A DNA stretch of 64,000 bases, from contig NC_057794.1 of assembly GCF_018294505.1 (NCBI RefSeq), positions 189,868,466 to 189,932,465 on the forward strand. Direction: 5' to 3'. Below, one piece after another: positions 12,349 to 24,525 of this stretch (the first letter of the stretch is position 1; each line of letters begins with the position of its first letter). The notes below the pieces were generated by a model. It was not told the origin of the DNA, made no database searches, and saw nothing but the letters and a program-made list of their open reading frames with translations. The position numbers were made by a program, and so were the translations under genes. Source of the stretch: Triticum aestivum. Taxonomy: Eukaryota; Streptophyta; Magnoliopsida; Poales; Poaceae.

Positions 12349-13122
12349 ATGGCCAACCGTGCTCAAAACCAAGTGGTTCGCCTGACCCGGTGCCTCGACG
12401 TGCCCGGTCATACTGCTATGTTAGTCTGGGTAATGATCGAGACGGGTTACCGTTGGTATCCCGAATACACCGTTGAAGAGCAATTCTGCGACTTTAATCA
12501 AAGCCAATATTTCTGCACCGTCAGGATATTTCCTTCTTATCCTGGATCTATCGAGCCCCTTCACTGTTCCTATGGACTCGGGGTTACTGTTGAGATGGCT
12601 GTGCAGGATGCTGCCTATTCCATGATGACCATTATGCGAGTCCGGACTGGCCTGCTTCGGAACACCGACTTCCGTTACATGCCAGCTTCACTTCCAGGAG
12701 CGCAAGGGTATCTTCAGGCTATCTATGCCGACTCCACTCAGGAGGACTCATTAACTCGTACCACTGCTGAGATGCTCGAAGATAAGGACCGAGAGAATCG
12801 GGCCTTGAGACTGGAGCTTTTCAATACCCGTGCTGATCATTGGGCCACATTGACTCGGTTTGCACCCGCGGTGCAAGCTGGATGTATGGATACAAGGGAT
12901 CTGTATCCTGTGAGATCTGCTCTGCCAGACATGGTGGATTGGCGTGATGTGGGAGGCATTACCCCACCCCGTGGTCCCCGCAGGCCACCGTTTGTTGGTC
13001 CAAGACCTCATCCTAGTCCCTATGGTCCACAGGCTCCTCAGGACCGTCTGTTTCCGGATGGTCACGTTGAACTTCCAGGCTATGGAGGTGACTTCTATGA
13101 GGACTACTACGGAGCTGTCTGA
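12349..13122 (+). CDS. Tekay-1 additional ORF upstream of gag (function unknown)
   Basis: This 257-residue ORF lies between the primer-binding site and gag, in the sense orientation. The frame is open upstream to 12202, but the ATG at 12349 is preferred because it directly follows an acceptor-like sequence and begins the hydrophilic protein (MANRAQNQVVRLTR). The middle (about residues 35-100) has the order PEY, an FCTVRIF strand-like block, a G-rich turn and an Ala-rich helix (AVQDAAYSMM). That resembles the layout of a double-stranded-RNA-binding fold, but this is inference only. The C-terminal third is Pro/Gly-rich and acidic, ending GGDFYEDYYGAV. No enzyme motif is seen. The frame has no internal stop, unlike most coding remnants in the window. 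Confidence 0.7.
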   Translation: MANRAQNQVVRLTRCLDVPGHTAMLVWVMIETGYRWYPEYTVEEQFCDFNQSQYFCTVRIFPSYPGSIEPLHCSYGLGVTVEMAVQDAAYSMMTIMRVRTGLLRNTDFRYMPASLPGAQGYLQAIYADSTQEDSLTRTTAEMLEDKDRENRALRLELFNTRADHWATLTRFAPAVQAGCMDTRDLYPVRSALPDMVDWRDVGGITPPRGPRRPPFVGPRPHPSPYGPQAPQDRLFPDGHVELPGYGGDFYEDYYGAV

Positions 13123-13468
13123 GTTAGTAGTAGTATCACTAGTATTGTAATAGTTGTATCTCCACTGTCCTGTGTGACTTGTGGAATATGACTTGGCGTG
13201 TAGTCAATTCCGGAGGTGTAGACAAATAATGTATAGGAGCTTGGAATGCCTCCGATGAGATGTAACGTCTTTCATCATAGTTGTACTGTAGCCTGGGCTT
13301 GTACTAAACTATGTATGATGTGTATGACCGTTGGTATATATATGGCAGTTTTATATTACCATGACATACGGATGAACATCTCTGCATTCTGTGTTATCCA
13401 TTACATTCTGCACTCCTTGCTAAGTTTGAGCCATCCTTATCTAAACCATTGTCTTGTTTTCTCCTAGG
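13123..13468 (+). other. spacer between the additional ORF and gag-pol, ending like a splice acceptor
   Basis: 346 bases without a plausible gene. The end (CTTGTTTTCTCCTAG) is a pyrimidine-rich acceptor-like sequence one base before the gag ATG, mirroring the sequence before the upstream ORF. Confidence 0.5.
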
Positions 13469-16400
13469 ATGGTCAACACCCGCAGCAACCCTGCTGCCTC
13501 GGAGCAGGGGGAAGCCAGTGCAGCTAGGGGTGAAAATCTGCCTCACCCGCCTTCTCTGGCCGAAGTGATGCTGGAGGCGGAAAGAAACAAGTGTGAGACT
13601 AACCGCCTGCTAGAGCGGATTGAACAGAACACTGCACGCCATCCGCGAAATGACTTGGTGTCAATCAATGACTTCATCAAGCTGTACCCACCAAAGTTTA
13701 ACCATTCCGTCGAACCCCTCGATGCGGATGACTGGCTTCGCAGCATCACTCACAAGCTACATTCTGCCAACGTAGCCGAAGCCGACAAGGTTACTTATGC
13801 TGCCTATCACCTCGAAGGCCCTGCTAGCCTTTGGTGGGAAAACTTTGAAGCTATGCGCCCGGTCGGCCAAATTACTACTTGGGCTGATTTCAGTGAGGCT
13901 TTCCGTGAGCATCACATTCCGGAAGGTCTCATGGATCGCAAGAGGGAGGAGTTCTGCAACTTCACCCAAGGAAGACTGACTGTGGATGCATATAGTCGTG
14001 AATTTGGGAATCTGGCACGCTATGCCCCTGAAGAGGTATCTACTGACGCTAAGAAGCAGGCAAGGTTCCGCAAGGGACTTAGCCCTGAGCTTCGCCGCGA
14101 TCTCCGTCTGCACGAGTGCACATCCTTTCAGAAGTTGGTCAATAAAGCCATCAGTGCTGAGACAGGCCAGACTGATTATGACGCTTCACGCAAGCACTCC
14201 CGTGATTTTGGCTCTTCATCCGGCTCTGGAACCCAGAAGCGCCGGGTGTGGATTCCAAGCACGGCACTGCCACCCAGGTTCATCCCGAGGCCATCCTTTG
14301 AGGCGCCTCGTCCCAACCAGCAAGTTGCACCGCCCAAGCCCTATGGTGGCCCCGCTGCTAATGCTGCTCCACGGGCCACTGTGGTGACATGCTTTAAGTG
14401 TGGAGAGCCGGGTCACTATAGTCGAGAGTGTCCCCAGAACAACAACCCCATTCAAACTGGAAAGTCTGTTGGCCGTGGTAAGCCCGCGGGAAAGACATTC
14501 TACGCCAAGCCGGTCACCACTGGCCGTGGCCATGTCAACTATGTTTTAGCCGAGGAGGCCCATGAGGATCCCAACGTCGTCCTTGGTACGCTCCTTGTTA
14601 ACTGCCATCCGGCATCTGTTCTTTTCGATACTGGAGCATCTCATTCATTTATATCCGAGAACTATGCTCGATTGCACAACACGACATTCTGTGACATGCC
14701 CACTTCCATGGTAATTCAAACTCCGGGTTCCAAATGGCAAACTTCTAGAGTAAGCCATGGGAACGAAATTCTTGTCGATAGACTTGTCTTCCTTGCATCA
14801 TTAATAGCTCTCAAGTCCACGGACATAAACATCATCTTGGGTATGGACTGGATGTCAGCTCATTATGCTAAGATCGATTGTGCCACTAGAACCGTTCAAC
14901 TTACTCACCCATCGGGCAAGACAGTCAATGTCTTAACTCGAGTGGCCAAGCGCCAGCTTTACTCCTTAAATGCCAACCCCCTTCCAGACCTTGAGGATGT
15001 TCCGGTAGTCCGAGACTTTCCGGATGTCTTTCCAGAAGAACTGCCAGGTGTTCCACCTGACAGGGATGTTGAGTTTGTGATAGACCTTGTTCCAGGAACC
15101 GTTCCAATTTCTAGAAGACCCTACAAGATGGCACCCTTAGAACTAGCCGAGCTTAAGAACCAACTCGATGAGTCCTTGAAAAAGGGTTTCATCCGTCCTA
15201 GTTCCTCTCCTTGGGCTTGCCCCGTCCTCTTCGTTAAGAAGAAGGATGGAACGGATCGAATGGTTGTGGATTATCGACCTGTCAATTTGGTCACCATCAA
15301 GAACAAATACCCGCTTCCCAGGATCAACGATCTGTATGATCAGCTCGCTGGATCCTCAGTCTTCTCCAAGATGGATTTGAGGTTGGGCTACCATCAAATC
15401 AAAATCAGAAACGGGGACATTCCCAAAACGGCCTTTGTTACTCGTTATGGCCAATACGAGTACACCGTTATGTCCTTCGGTTTAACCAATGCCCCAGCCA
15501 CCTTCTCCCGGTTAATGAACTCGGTCTTCATGGAGTATTTGGATAAATTCGTCGTAGTATACCTCGATGACATACTCATCTACTCCAAGAACGAAGAGGA
15601 ACATGCCGAACATCTAAGGCTGGTATTGATGAAACTCCGAGAGCATCGCCTTTATGCCAAATTCTCCAAGTGTGAATTTTGGTTGCCAGAAGTGACCTAT
15701 CTAGGCCATGTAATCTCTGGTAAGGGTATTGCTGTCAATCCCGAGCGAGTTCAAGCCGTCCTTGATTGGACTCCACCTGAGACGGTTAAGCAAGTTCGGA
15801 GCTTCCTTGGCTTAGCGAGCTATTGCCGCCGCTTCGTTGAGAATTTCTCCAAGGTTGCTAAACCTCTAACTGAACTCCTCAAGAAAGATAAAAAGTTCGA
15901 GTGGACTCCACAGTGCGAGTTCAGTTTTCAGGAACTGAAAAGACGCCTGACATCTGCTCCCGTACTGGTACCACCAGATTTCTCCAAGGACTTTATTATC
16001 TATTGCGACGCCTCGCGACAAGGACTAGGTTGCATACTCATGCAAGATCGTCAGGTAATTGCCTATGCTTCACGGCAATTACACCCACATGAGGAAAATT
16101 ATCCCACACATGATCTAGAGCTTGCAGCTGTAGTCCATGCACTTAAAACTTGGCGACATTACCTTCTCGGTAATCGTTGCGAGATCTTCAACGATCACCA
16201 AAGTTTGAAACATATCTTCACCCAACCAGATTTGAATCTCAGGCAAAGACGTTGGGTTGAGTTGATCTCGGATTACGATTTAGGAATAACTTACACCCCG
16301 GGCAAAGCCAATGTCATGGCTGATGCGCTAAGCCGTAAGTCCTATTGTAACAACCTGATGTTACAACAAAGTCAACCACTTCTCCATGAGGAATTTCGTA

Positions 16401-17947
16401 AGCTTAATCTTCACATTGTTCCTCGAGGTTTTCTATCCACCCTGGTAGCGAAACCTAACCTTATGGATCAAATCATAACCGCCCAGCGGTATGATAAGGG
16501 CATATCCCGAATTAAGGAAAACATCGCTAGTGGAGTTGCTAAATGTTTCTCCATGGATGAGCGAGGTGCTGTCTTCTTCGAGAACCGTTTGGTGGTTCCC
16601 AAGAAACAACATCTACGCCAGTTGATCCTTAAGGAAGCTCATGAATCCCCTCTCACCATTCATCCCGGTAGTACTAAAATGTATCAAGACCTACGCCAGA
16701 GGTTTTGGTGGACTAGGATGAAGAGAGAAATCGCTCAATACATTGCTAATTGCGACGTTTGTCGTCGTGTTAAAGCAGAGCATCAACGGCCTGCTGGCAC
16801 CCTTCAACCTTTGGCTATTCCCGAGTGGAAATGGGATAAAATCAGTATGGATTTCATCACTGGGTTTCCCAGGACCAAGAGAGGGAATAATGCCATCTTC
16901 GTCGTGATCGACCGACTTTCCAAAGTAGCCCATTTCCTACCTGTTCGTGAGAGTATCACCGCTAGCCAGCTAGCCGATTTATACATCTCCCGAATAGTGT
17001 CTCTTCATGGTGTTCCATTGGAAATTAACTCAGACCGTGGGAGTCTCTTCACCTCTCGATTTTGGGAAAGTTTCCAAAATGCTATGGGAACTCGTCTCTC
17101 TTTTAGTACCGCCTTCCATCCTCAATCAAGTGGTCAGGTAGAGCGAGTCAATCAAATTCTGGAAGATATGCTCCGAGCTTCTGTCATCTCGTTCGGAATG
17201 AGTTGGGAGAAATGCCTTCCATTCGCGGAGTTTGCTTATAACAATAGTTATCAAGCCAGCTTGGGCAAGGCTCCTTTCGAAGTTCTCTATGGACGAAAAT
17301 GTCGAACGCCTCTTAACTGGTCAGAAACCGGGGAAAGACAACTCTTTGGCCCGGATATGATTCAGGAAGCAGAAGAGCAGGTTCGCGTTATTCGTGAGAA
17401 ATTGAAAACAGCCCAATCTCGTCAAAAGAGTCAATATGATCGTAAACATAAGCCTATGACTTATGAAGTCGACGAGAAGGCTTACCTTCGGGTTACCCCG
17501 TTAAAGGGAACCCATCGTTTCGGTATCAAAGGCAAATTGGCTCCTCGTTACATTGGACCCTTTCGCATTCTTGCCAAACGAGGAGAAGTTGCCTACCAAT
17601 TGGAACTACCTCCGCATCTTTCCAGAGTTCACGATGTCTTCCACGTTTAATAACTCAGGCGTTGCTTCGCGGATCCTATCCGTGGAGTGGACCACGAAAC
17701 GCTTGGTCTACAGGATAACCTCTCATATTGGGAATATCCCGTTCGTATCCTTGATCAAGCCGAGCGTACCACTCGACGTCATAATATCAAGTTTCTCAAG
17801 GTTCAATGGTCACACCATTCCGAGAAAGAAGCCACTTGGGAAAGGGAGGATCGTCTTCGACTCGAGTACCCCACCTTCTTTCCAGAGGATCCTAAATCTC
17901 GGGACGAGATTCTTTTGAGTGGGGGTGAGTTGTCACACCCTAGCTAG
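13469..17947 (+). pseudogene. Tekay-1 gag-pol polyprotein with two adjacent stops before the chromodomain
   Basis: One frame runs from the ATG at 13469 for 1393 codons to TAA TAA at 17648-17653, then continues open to 17947. The start is set by MVNTRS; an upstream TTG at 13454 is not needed. Gag capsid occupies about residues 60-240 and a CCHC knuckle ([14 protein letters not shown]) residues 308-321. Protease has DTGASHSF (Asp 387). RT has YLDDIL (Asp 700/701), RNase H starts with its first Asp near 847, and integrase has the HHCC finger then Asp 1128, Asp 1189 and Glu 1225, the DD35E spacing. After the double stop comes a chromodomain-like tail (about residues 1430-1485, KVQWSHHSEKEATWE), which in chromoviruses guides integration to marked chromatin. 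Core enzymes look intact; the targeting tail is cut off. The frame ends 17 bases inside the 3' LTR. Confidence 0.95.
17917..17930 (+). other. Tekay-1 polypurine tract
   Basis: GAGTGGGGGTGAG directly precedes the 3' LTR and would prime plus-strand DNA synthesis. It overlaps the end of the pol reading frame. Confidence 0.8.
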
Positions 17948-20900
17948 TTCAAGCATTAGAGTGTGCATCATGTTTAAATTTCTCTTAAATTTGAAGTGGG
18001 GAAGGCAGAAACCCCCAACACCCCCTGGAAAGAACTAGGGTTTACTAAAATTATTTTCAATGAACCTGAAATGCCCTTCTAAAAAGTTCACCCTCTTTGT
18101 CTTGGGTTAGAACCTCTGGCAAAATTGGTGCACAATTTTCTAGGTCAACAGAAGGTCATTGAATTAAATCATAAGTATTTGAATTTGGGCATTTAAATGC
18201 TATAAAATAATTTAAATGCTCAAATAATTCTGGAAATAAATGTTTGCTGTTGGAAATATTCTAAATAGAGCCCACAATTATTAGCAGTTAAATAGAAAAA
18301 AAACAGAAACAAATCAAAAAAAAAGAGAGAGAGGGAGCCCACCTGGGCCTTACCTGTGCTCGTCCAACCGACTGGCTTGCCAGTCGTCGTCCACCTCCCG
18401 CCCGGAGGACGCGGAGCGCGTGGCCGGCGCCCGCAGCCACACGCCGGCCACCTCCTGCTTCCGCCGACGCCTGGAGACGTCCAGGGATGCCACGCGACCC
18501 CCACGTCGCCCTCTCATCCTCCCTCACTCTCCCCTCGTCTCCCTCACCCTCTCCCGCACCATGGCCGACGCACCTGTCACCGTCTCACTGTCGTAGTCGT
18601 GCCCTCCGTCACCCCCTCGCCTCTCTGACATGTCCAGAAGCTCCGCCGCGATGCCCTCGCCCTCCCCACCGAGCCACGATTCGCCGGAGGCCCTGCATCG
18701 CCGCCACCGGGCCGTCTTCAACCTCGGTACCCGCCGTACACCGTTCATCGATTCGCCTCGCTCCGGTCGCCCCCGAGCCCACTAAGCTACTCATCGACCT
18801 CCCTGTGAGCTCCGCCGCCTTTCCCCTCTTCTTTCCCACGCATTTGCACCCTCTAGGCCATAGTTCCACCATGGCCAAAGCTCGTCTCCGCTCGAGCTTG
18901 TCGCCGGCGTCGCTCCGGCGACCATTTGGTCCTCCAGTGCTATGCAACATGCTTGCCGCATCGTGTAGTGCCTCGCTAGCGCCTTAGTTTTCGCGTTTGC
19001 ACGCCGCAGCCCACACCCCGCACATGGCCGAACTCCGGCCGCCGCCTTGGAGCTCGCCGTCGTTGTCTCCGGCCACCGTAGGCCCGGCCTCCACCACCAC
19101 TAGATGCGCGACTGCAAGAGCTCTCCAACGAGCCCAAGAACGGCCTCGCCCGTGCCCTGTGGGTGTTTTCCGAGCCGTACCATCGTCTCGGGCCTCGCCG
19201 GCGTCGAGTCGCCGGCGAGTTTGACCCAGTTTAACTCCTGGGTGGGCCCAGGTAGACCCCCCTGAGTCTATGACAGGTGGGGCCGGTCTGCTAACTAATC
19301 TAGGATTAGTTTTAACTAATTTTAATTAAATCAGTCACTGACATGTGGGCCCAGGCCCCACTGACAGCTAATTAGTGTTAATCTAATCCTGTTAATTAGC
19401 TGAGAGGCTGACAGAAGGGGCCCACCAGTCAGGTTTGACCTGGGCTGGCGCCTTTGACCTGCTGAGGTCAGCATGACGCAATGCTGACGCAGTAATGCAT
19501 TTTCTGGATTTATTTTTATTCAGGAAATTCCAGAAAATAGTCAAAACTTCTAAAAATCATAGAAAATCAACCATAGCTCCAAATGCAAAGATTTATATAT
19601 GAAAAATGATCAGAAAAATTCAATCTATCCATCTGTAATGGTTTCATGCATGACAAAACAAGTTTACCTTGCTGTTTAAGCAGAATAAGGAAATGCACTA
19701 TTAAAGCCATGTTTAATAAGCTAATAATTGAATCTTTGATTCAAATAAGCACATTCCTTTCTGTTATAGCTTGCATTAGGCCAAGACACATTCATATTGC
19801 CATGTCATAGCATGCATCATATTGTTGCATATCGTCATGTGTTGATTGTGTTCCGATGTGTTCTTCGTGGTAGGTTCTGCCTCCGAGGATATTCACGAGT
19901 ATCCAACTGAAGGGCAGTATCCCACTACCACTCCATCAGGCAAGCAACCCATTGATCATTCCGATACAAACCCATGTTCTCGCTTCTGCTCTTGTTTACT
20001 GCATTAAGACAACGCGATTCAAACTGCTGTGTGCTACGGTAGTTGAACCCTTATCCTCTGCATGACCTGTCATTGCCACAGTAACTAGATGAAACCCACT
20101 AGCATGTGTAGGAGTTGATTGAGCCATGTATGTGATTCCTACCTTGCTATGCCTGCTATGCTTAGAGTTGTGTCAGGTCTGGTTCATCTGGGTGATGGGC
20201 TAGAGTGAAATGCTTATGTCGGTAATATGAGGGATGTGTTGAACATGTTTTGGTAAAGGTATCGATGAGAGGCCATGTAGGAGTACATGGTGGGTTGTTT
20301 CATTGAGATCGTCCCTAAGAACTGAGATCTGTATGTGTGATTTAAGATTCAGCTACTACCATGCATTGGGATCCTTAATTGACCCTCTCGGCTTCTTAAT
20401 CACCCTAGTACTCTGTCCAGGAGTTGCAAATAGTTTCTGGTGTTTGTAGGTTATGTGTTGGCGGCCGTGCGTAGCGCTGACCCTAGGGGTGGGCTATGTT
20501 GCGGTAGATACACCGTGGCACGGTGTACCGAGTCACCCGTTTGGTGTCTCGGGAACCCTGTTCACATCGTTCGGGGCCGTATGTGGAAACCTCGGCCGGA
20601 CTCCCTGCGGATGGAACCTGGATAGGCGATAAACCTGGACTAGAGACTTAAGTGTTTAGGTAGGCCGTGGCCGACACCCTCGCTGGGCTTCCGCTTGAAG
20701 GTTGCCGAGTACATGTCGTGTAAACGGCGGTAAGTGGTGAAAGCGTGTATGAAGAAGTACACCCCTGCAGGGTATAAAACTATTCGAATAGCCGCGTCCG
20801 CGGTAAAGGACTACTTGGTTGCCTATACAGTTCATAGACAAGTTAATGGATACTACTAAAAGACTCAAGATAAGTGTGAGTACCGAGGATGGCCCTCTCG

Positions 20901-22024
20901 TAGGATGACGAGGGAGGATCCACGGTGGAGTATTGTGTTGGTGAGTAGTGGACTCGTGTGCGAAAACTATTTTACTGGTGAAGTTCCGTAGGATAGCTTA
21001 GCCAAGAGTCAAAGCTGGCTTGCTGCAATAACCCCACCACCTTCTTGAGAATGAGCATGTATATTAGGTTCTGATGTAAGACTTGCTGAGTACCTTTGTA
21101 CTCATGTTTGCTTAATTACTGTTTTCAGACGACAACACTGCCCCCTCCGATGGGTTTTATGTAGACCTTGACGTCGACGAGTGACTAGCCACCCAGGTGG
21201 TGATCCTGGCCATGGAGGGCCCTATGTAGATAGACAGGCTTCGAGAAGCCTTCTTTCTTTCTAGTGTCTGTACTCAGACCGGTTGCTTCCGCATGTGCTT
21301 GTATGATTGTATGACTTGAGTGTCGGGTCATGTGACCCCTATCTGTATGAACATGTTATGTATGGCTCCCTGGAGCCTTTTAAATAAAGTACTTGAGTTG
21401 TAGAGTTTTGTTGTGATGCCATGTTGTATGTACTCATATCGGGCATATTGTGTGTATGATTGAAATGCTTGGTATGAGTGGGATCTGACAATCTAGTTGT
21501 TTATCCTTGGCAGCCTTTCTTATGGGGAAATGTAGTCTAGTGTTCCTCGAGCCATAGTAGTCCGCTAGAGCCCGGTTCACCGGAGTCCTGCTAGCCCAAC
21601 ACTACTGTTCAGGACACTTGACTGGCCGACATGTGTTTCACTTAGTTCCTATGTCCGTCCCTTCGGGGAAATGTCACGCGGTGACTTTCGGAGTCCTTCC
21701 TAGCCTGCTACAGCCCGGGTCCCCGGGAGTCCTGTTAGCCCAGTGCTACAGCCCGAAATCACTCGCTGATGACCGACATGCTCGATGTGATTCATGTATG
21801 CCTGTCTCCATAGGTCTGTGCCGCTTTGGGTTCACGACTAGCCATGTTGACACGGGTTCTCTATCATATGGATGCTAGCGACACTATCATATACGTGAGC
21901 CAAAAGGCGCAAACGGTCCCGAGCCATGGTAAGGCGACACCCGTGGGATACCGTGCGTGAGGCCGCAAAGTGATATGAGGTGTTACCGGCTAGATCGATG
22001 TGACTTGGAATCGTGGTCCTGACA
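17931..22024 (+). repeat. Tekay-1 3' LTR
   Basis: 4094 bases, nearly identical to the 5' LTR. It lacks a block of about 50 bases near 18283 (present at 8107-8155 in the 5' LTR) and has a shorter form of the GC-rich segment near 18360. AATAAA is at 21383-21388. Confidence 0.95.
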
Positions 22025-22029
22025 AATAG
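22025..22029. repeat. right target-site duplication of Tekay-1
   Basis: AATAG, matching 7749-7753. Confidence 0.92.
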
Positions 22030-23087
22030 CAATTCATCCTGCTCAACAGTTTTTTCCCTGAAAACACAACCAGCACAACAATCCAGGTGGTCTCTAGAAG
22101 CATCGGTTAGTCCATTATAAAAGATATTAATTATTTCATTTTTCTTGAGAGGATGATCAGGCAAAGCATTAAGTAATCGGAGAAACCTCCCCCAAGCTTG
22201 TGGGAGACTCTCTTCTTCAATTTGCACAAAACTATATATTTCCCTTAAGGCATCTTTTTCTTATGAGCGGGGAAACATTTAGCAGAGAAGTAATAAATCA
22301 TATTTTGGGGACTACGCACACAACCAAGAGTAGGATAATTAAATCATGTTTTAGCATCACCCTTTAATGAGAACGGGAATAACTTATGGAGATAGTAGTA
22401 ACGAATTTTTTCGTCATGAGTGAATAGGGTGGCTATATCATTCAATTTAGTAAGATATGCCACAACAGTTTCAGATTCATAGCCGTAAAAAGGATCAGAT
22501 TCAACCAAAGTAAATAACTCGGGATCGACAAAGAAATAATAATCCTTATCAGAAATACAGATAGGTGAAGTAGCAAAAGCAGGGTCATACGTCATTCTAG
22601 CATTCAAAGACTTTTCTTTCAGATTAGCTAACAGTTTCTTAAGATCATATCTATCTTTGCAAGTGAAAAGGTCTCTAGCAGTTTCTTCATCCATAACACA
22701 ACCCTCAGGCACATCAGGTAATTCATATCTAGGGGGAGAATCTTCATCATCACATTCATCAATATTATCTGTTTCAATAATTTCATTCTCTCTAACACTA
22801 GCAAGTTGTTCATCAAGAAATTCACCTAATGGAATAGTATTAACAAGCATAGAAGTAGTTTCATCATAAGCATCATGCATAGCAGAAGTGGCGTTATCAA
22901 TAAGATGCAACATATCAGAATCAATAACAGGTGTAGGTGTTGCAAGTTTACTCAAAACAGAAGGAGAATCAAGTGCAGAGCTAGATGGAAGTTCCTTACC
23001 TCCCCTCGTAGTTGAGGGCAAAATCTTGGTTCTTTCATCTTTCCAGTTCCTCATAGTATCAACAGATATAAATCCCAAGTGACTCAA
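22030..23087 (-). pseudogene. Athila-A gag, N-terminal half, disrupted
   Basis: On the minus strand gag starts at about 23087 (MSHLGFISVDTMRNWKDER) and is open to a TGA at 22344-22346. A further frame disturbance near 22255 precedes the capsid-like block (22227-22030). That block contains LPQAWGRFLRLLNALPDH and FYNGL, the pattern of plant gypsy gag proteins that form the particle shell. The frame then runs into the Tekay-1 insertion and resumes at 7753. The PQAWGR codons coincide with a polypurine sequence (see findings). With stop, frameshift and two large insertions it is not functional. Confidence 0.8.
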
Positions 23088-23101
23088 AGAATAGAGCTAC
23101 G

Positions 23102-23120
23102 CTCCCTGGCAACGGTGCCA
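23102..23120 (-). other. Athila-A primer-binding site (tRNA-Asp type)
   Basis: On the minus strand TGGCACCGTTGCCAGGGAG lies 11 bases inside the 5' LTR. It matches the complement of the plant tRNA-Asp 3' end with a couple of mismatches, the primer typical of Athila elements. Confidence 0.75.
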
Positions 23121-23131
23121 GAAAATGGTCT

Positions 23132-24525
23132 TGATAACCCACAAGTATAGGGGATCGCAATAGTTTTTGAGGGTAGATTCAACCCAAATTTTATTGATTC
23201 GACACAAGGGGAGCCAAAGAATATTCTCAAGTATTAGCAGTTGAGTTGTCAATTCAAGCACACCTTAAAGAATTAATATCTGCAGCAAAGTATTTAGTAG
23301 CAAAGTAGTATGGAAGTAACGGTAACGGTGGCAAATGTAACGGTAGTAGTTTTTGTAGCAATCGTAACAGTGGCAATGGAAAAGTAACTAAGCAAAGATC
23401 AATATGCAAAAATCTCGTAGGCAATGGATCAATGATGGATAATTATGTCGGATGTGATTCCTCATGCAACAGTTATAACATAGGGTGACACAGAACTAGC
23501 TCCAGTTCATCGATGTAATGTAGGCATGTATTCCGAATATAGTCATATGTGCTTATGGAAAAGAACTTGCATGACATCTTTGTCCTACCCTCCCGTGGAA
23601 GCGGGGTCCTATTGGAAACTAAGGGATATTAAGGCCTCCTTTTAATAGAGTACCGGACCAAAGCATTAACACTTAGTGAATACATGAAATCCTCAAACTA
23701 CGGTAATCACCGGGAGTGGTCCCGATTATTGTCACTTCGGGGTTGCCGGATCATAACACATAGTAGGTGACTATTGACTTGCAATATAGGATCAAGAACT
23801 CACATACATTCATGAAAACATAATAGGTTCAGATCTGAAATCATGGCACTCAGGCCCTAGTGACAAGCATTAAGCATAGAAAAGTCATAGCAACATCAAT
23901 CTTAGAACATAATGGATACTAGGGATGAAACCCTAACAAAACTAACTCGATTACATGGTAAATCTCATCCAACCCATCACCGTCCAGCAAGCCTACGATG
24001 GGATTACTCATGCATGGCGGTGAGCATCATGAATTTGGTGATGGAGGATGGTTGATGATGACGATGGCGACGGATTCCCCTCTCCAGAGCCCCGAACAGA
24101 CTCCAGATCAGCCCTCCCAAGGAAGATTAGGGCTTGGCGGAGGATCCGTATCATAAAACGCGATGAACCCTTCTCTCTGAATTTTTTCTCCCCGAACGTG
24201 AATATATAGAGTTGGAGTTGAGGTCGATGGAGTCCCAGGGGGCCCACGAGGCAGGGGCGCGTCCCAGGGGGGGCGCCCTGCACCCTCATGGACAGGTGGG
24301 CCCCCAGATGCTGATTCTTTTGCCAATACTTTTTATTAATTGCAAATCGTGTCTCCGTGGATTTTTAGGTCATCCCGATAACTTTTATTTCTGCACAAAA
24401 ATAACATGACGACAATTCTGTTGAAAATAGCGTCTGTCCAGGTTAGTTCCATTCAAATCATGCAAGTTAGAGTCCAAAACAAGGGCAAAAGTGTTTGGAA
24501 AAGTAGATACGTTGGAGACGTATCA
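23132..24525 (-). repeat. Athila-A 5' LTR
   Basis: 1394 bases. On the minus strand it begins TGATACGTCTCCAACGTATC and ends GGGTTATCA, the short inverted ends common to Triticeae Athila-type LTRs. The base next to it on the right (24526) is in the middle of an integrase codon series of the host element. Confidence 0.88.
24201..24210 (-). promoter_or_regulatory. candidate TATA box in the Athila-A LTR
   Basis: On the minus strand TCTATATATT is followed by a G/A-rich leader, a good position for the element's promoter. Confidence 0.5.

Larger units (their letters stand above)
7754..22024 (+). mobile_element. Tekay-1: complete Tekay/Del-type chromovirus (Ty3/gypsy)
   Basis: This 14.3-kb element has two LTRs of about 4.1 kb with TG...CA ends, a 5-bp target duplication (AATAG), a tRNA-iMet-type primer site, a polypurine tract, an additional ORF and gag-pol with a C-terminal chromodomain. 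Long LTRs, the iMet primer, the order protease-RT-RNase H-integrase-chromodomain and gag beginning MVNTRS point to the Tekay lineage. It inserted into gag of Athila-A. The two LTRs differ by scattered single bases and one block of roughly 50 bases, so the insertion looks fairly young. Confidence 0.95.
1..24525 (-). mobile_element. Athila-A: Athila-lineage Ty3/gypsy LTR retrotransposon, 3' end outside the window
   Basis: The element reads on the minus strand. Its 5' LTR is at 23132-24525, followed by a tRNA-Asp-type primer-binding site, decayed gag (22030-23087 and 6975-7753) and a gag-protease segment (344-1273). The pieces become collinear when the LINE (1274-6959) and Tekay-1 (7754-22024) are removed, and both insertions carry matching target duplications. 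No reverse transcriptase, RNase H or integrase is seen before the left edge, so this copy may be a gag-protease-only derivative, or pol may lie outside. It interrupts the integrase of the Retand-like element to its right. Confidence 0.85.
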
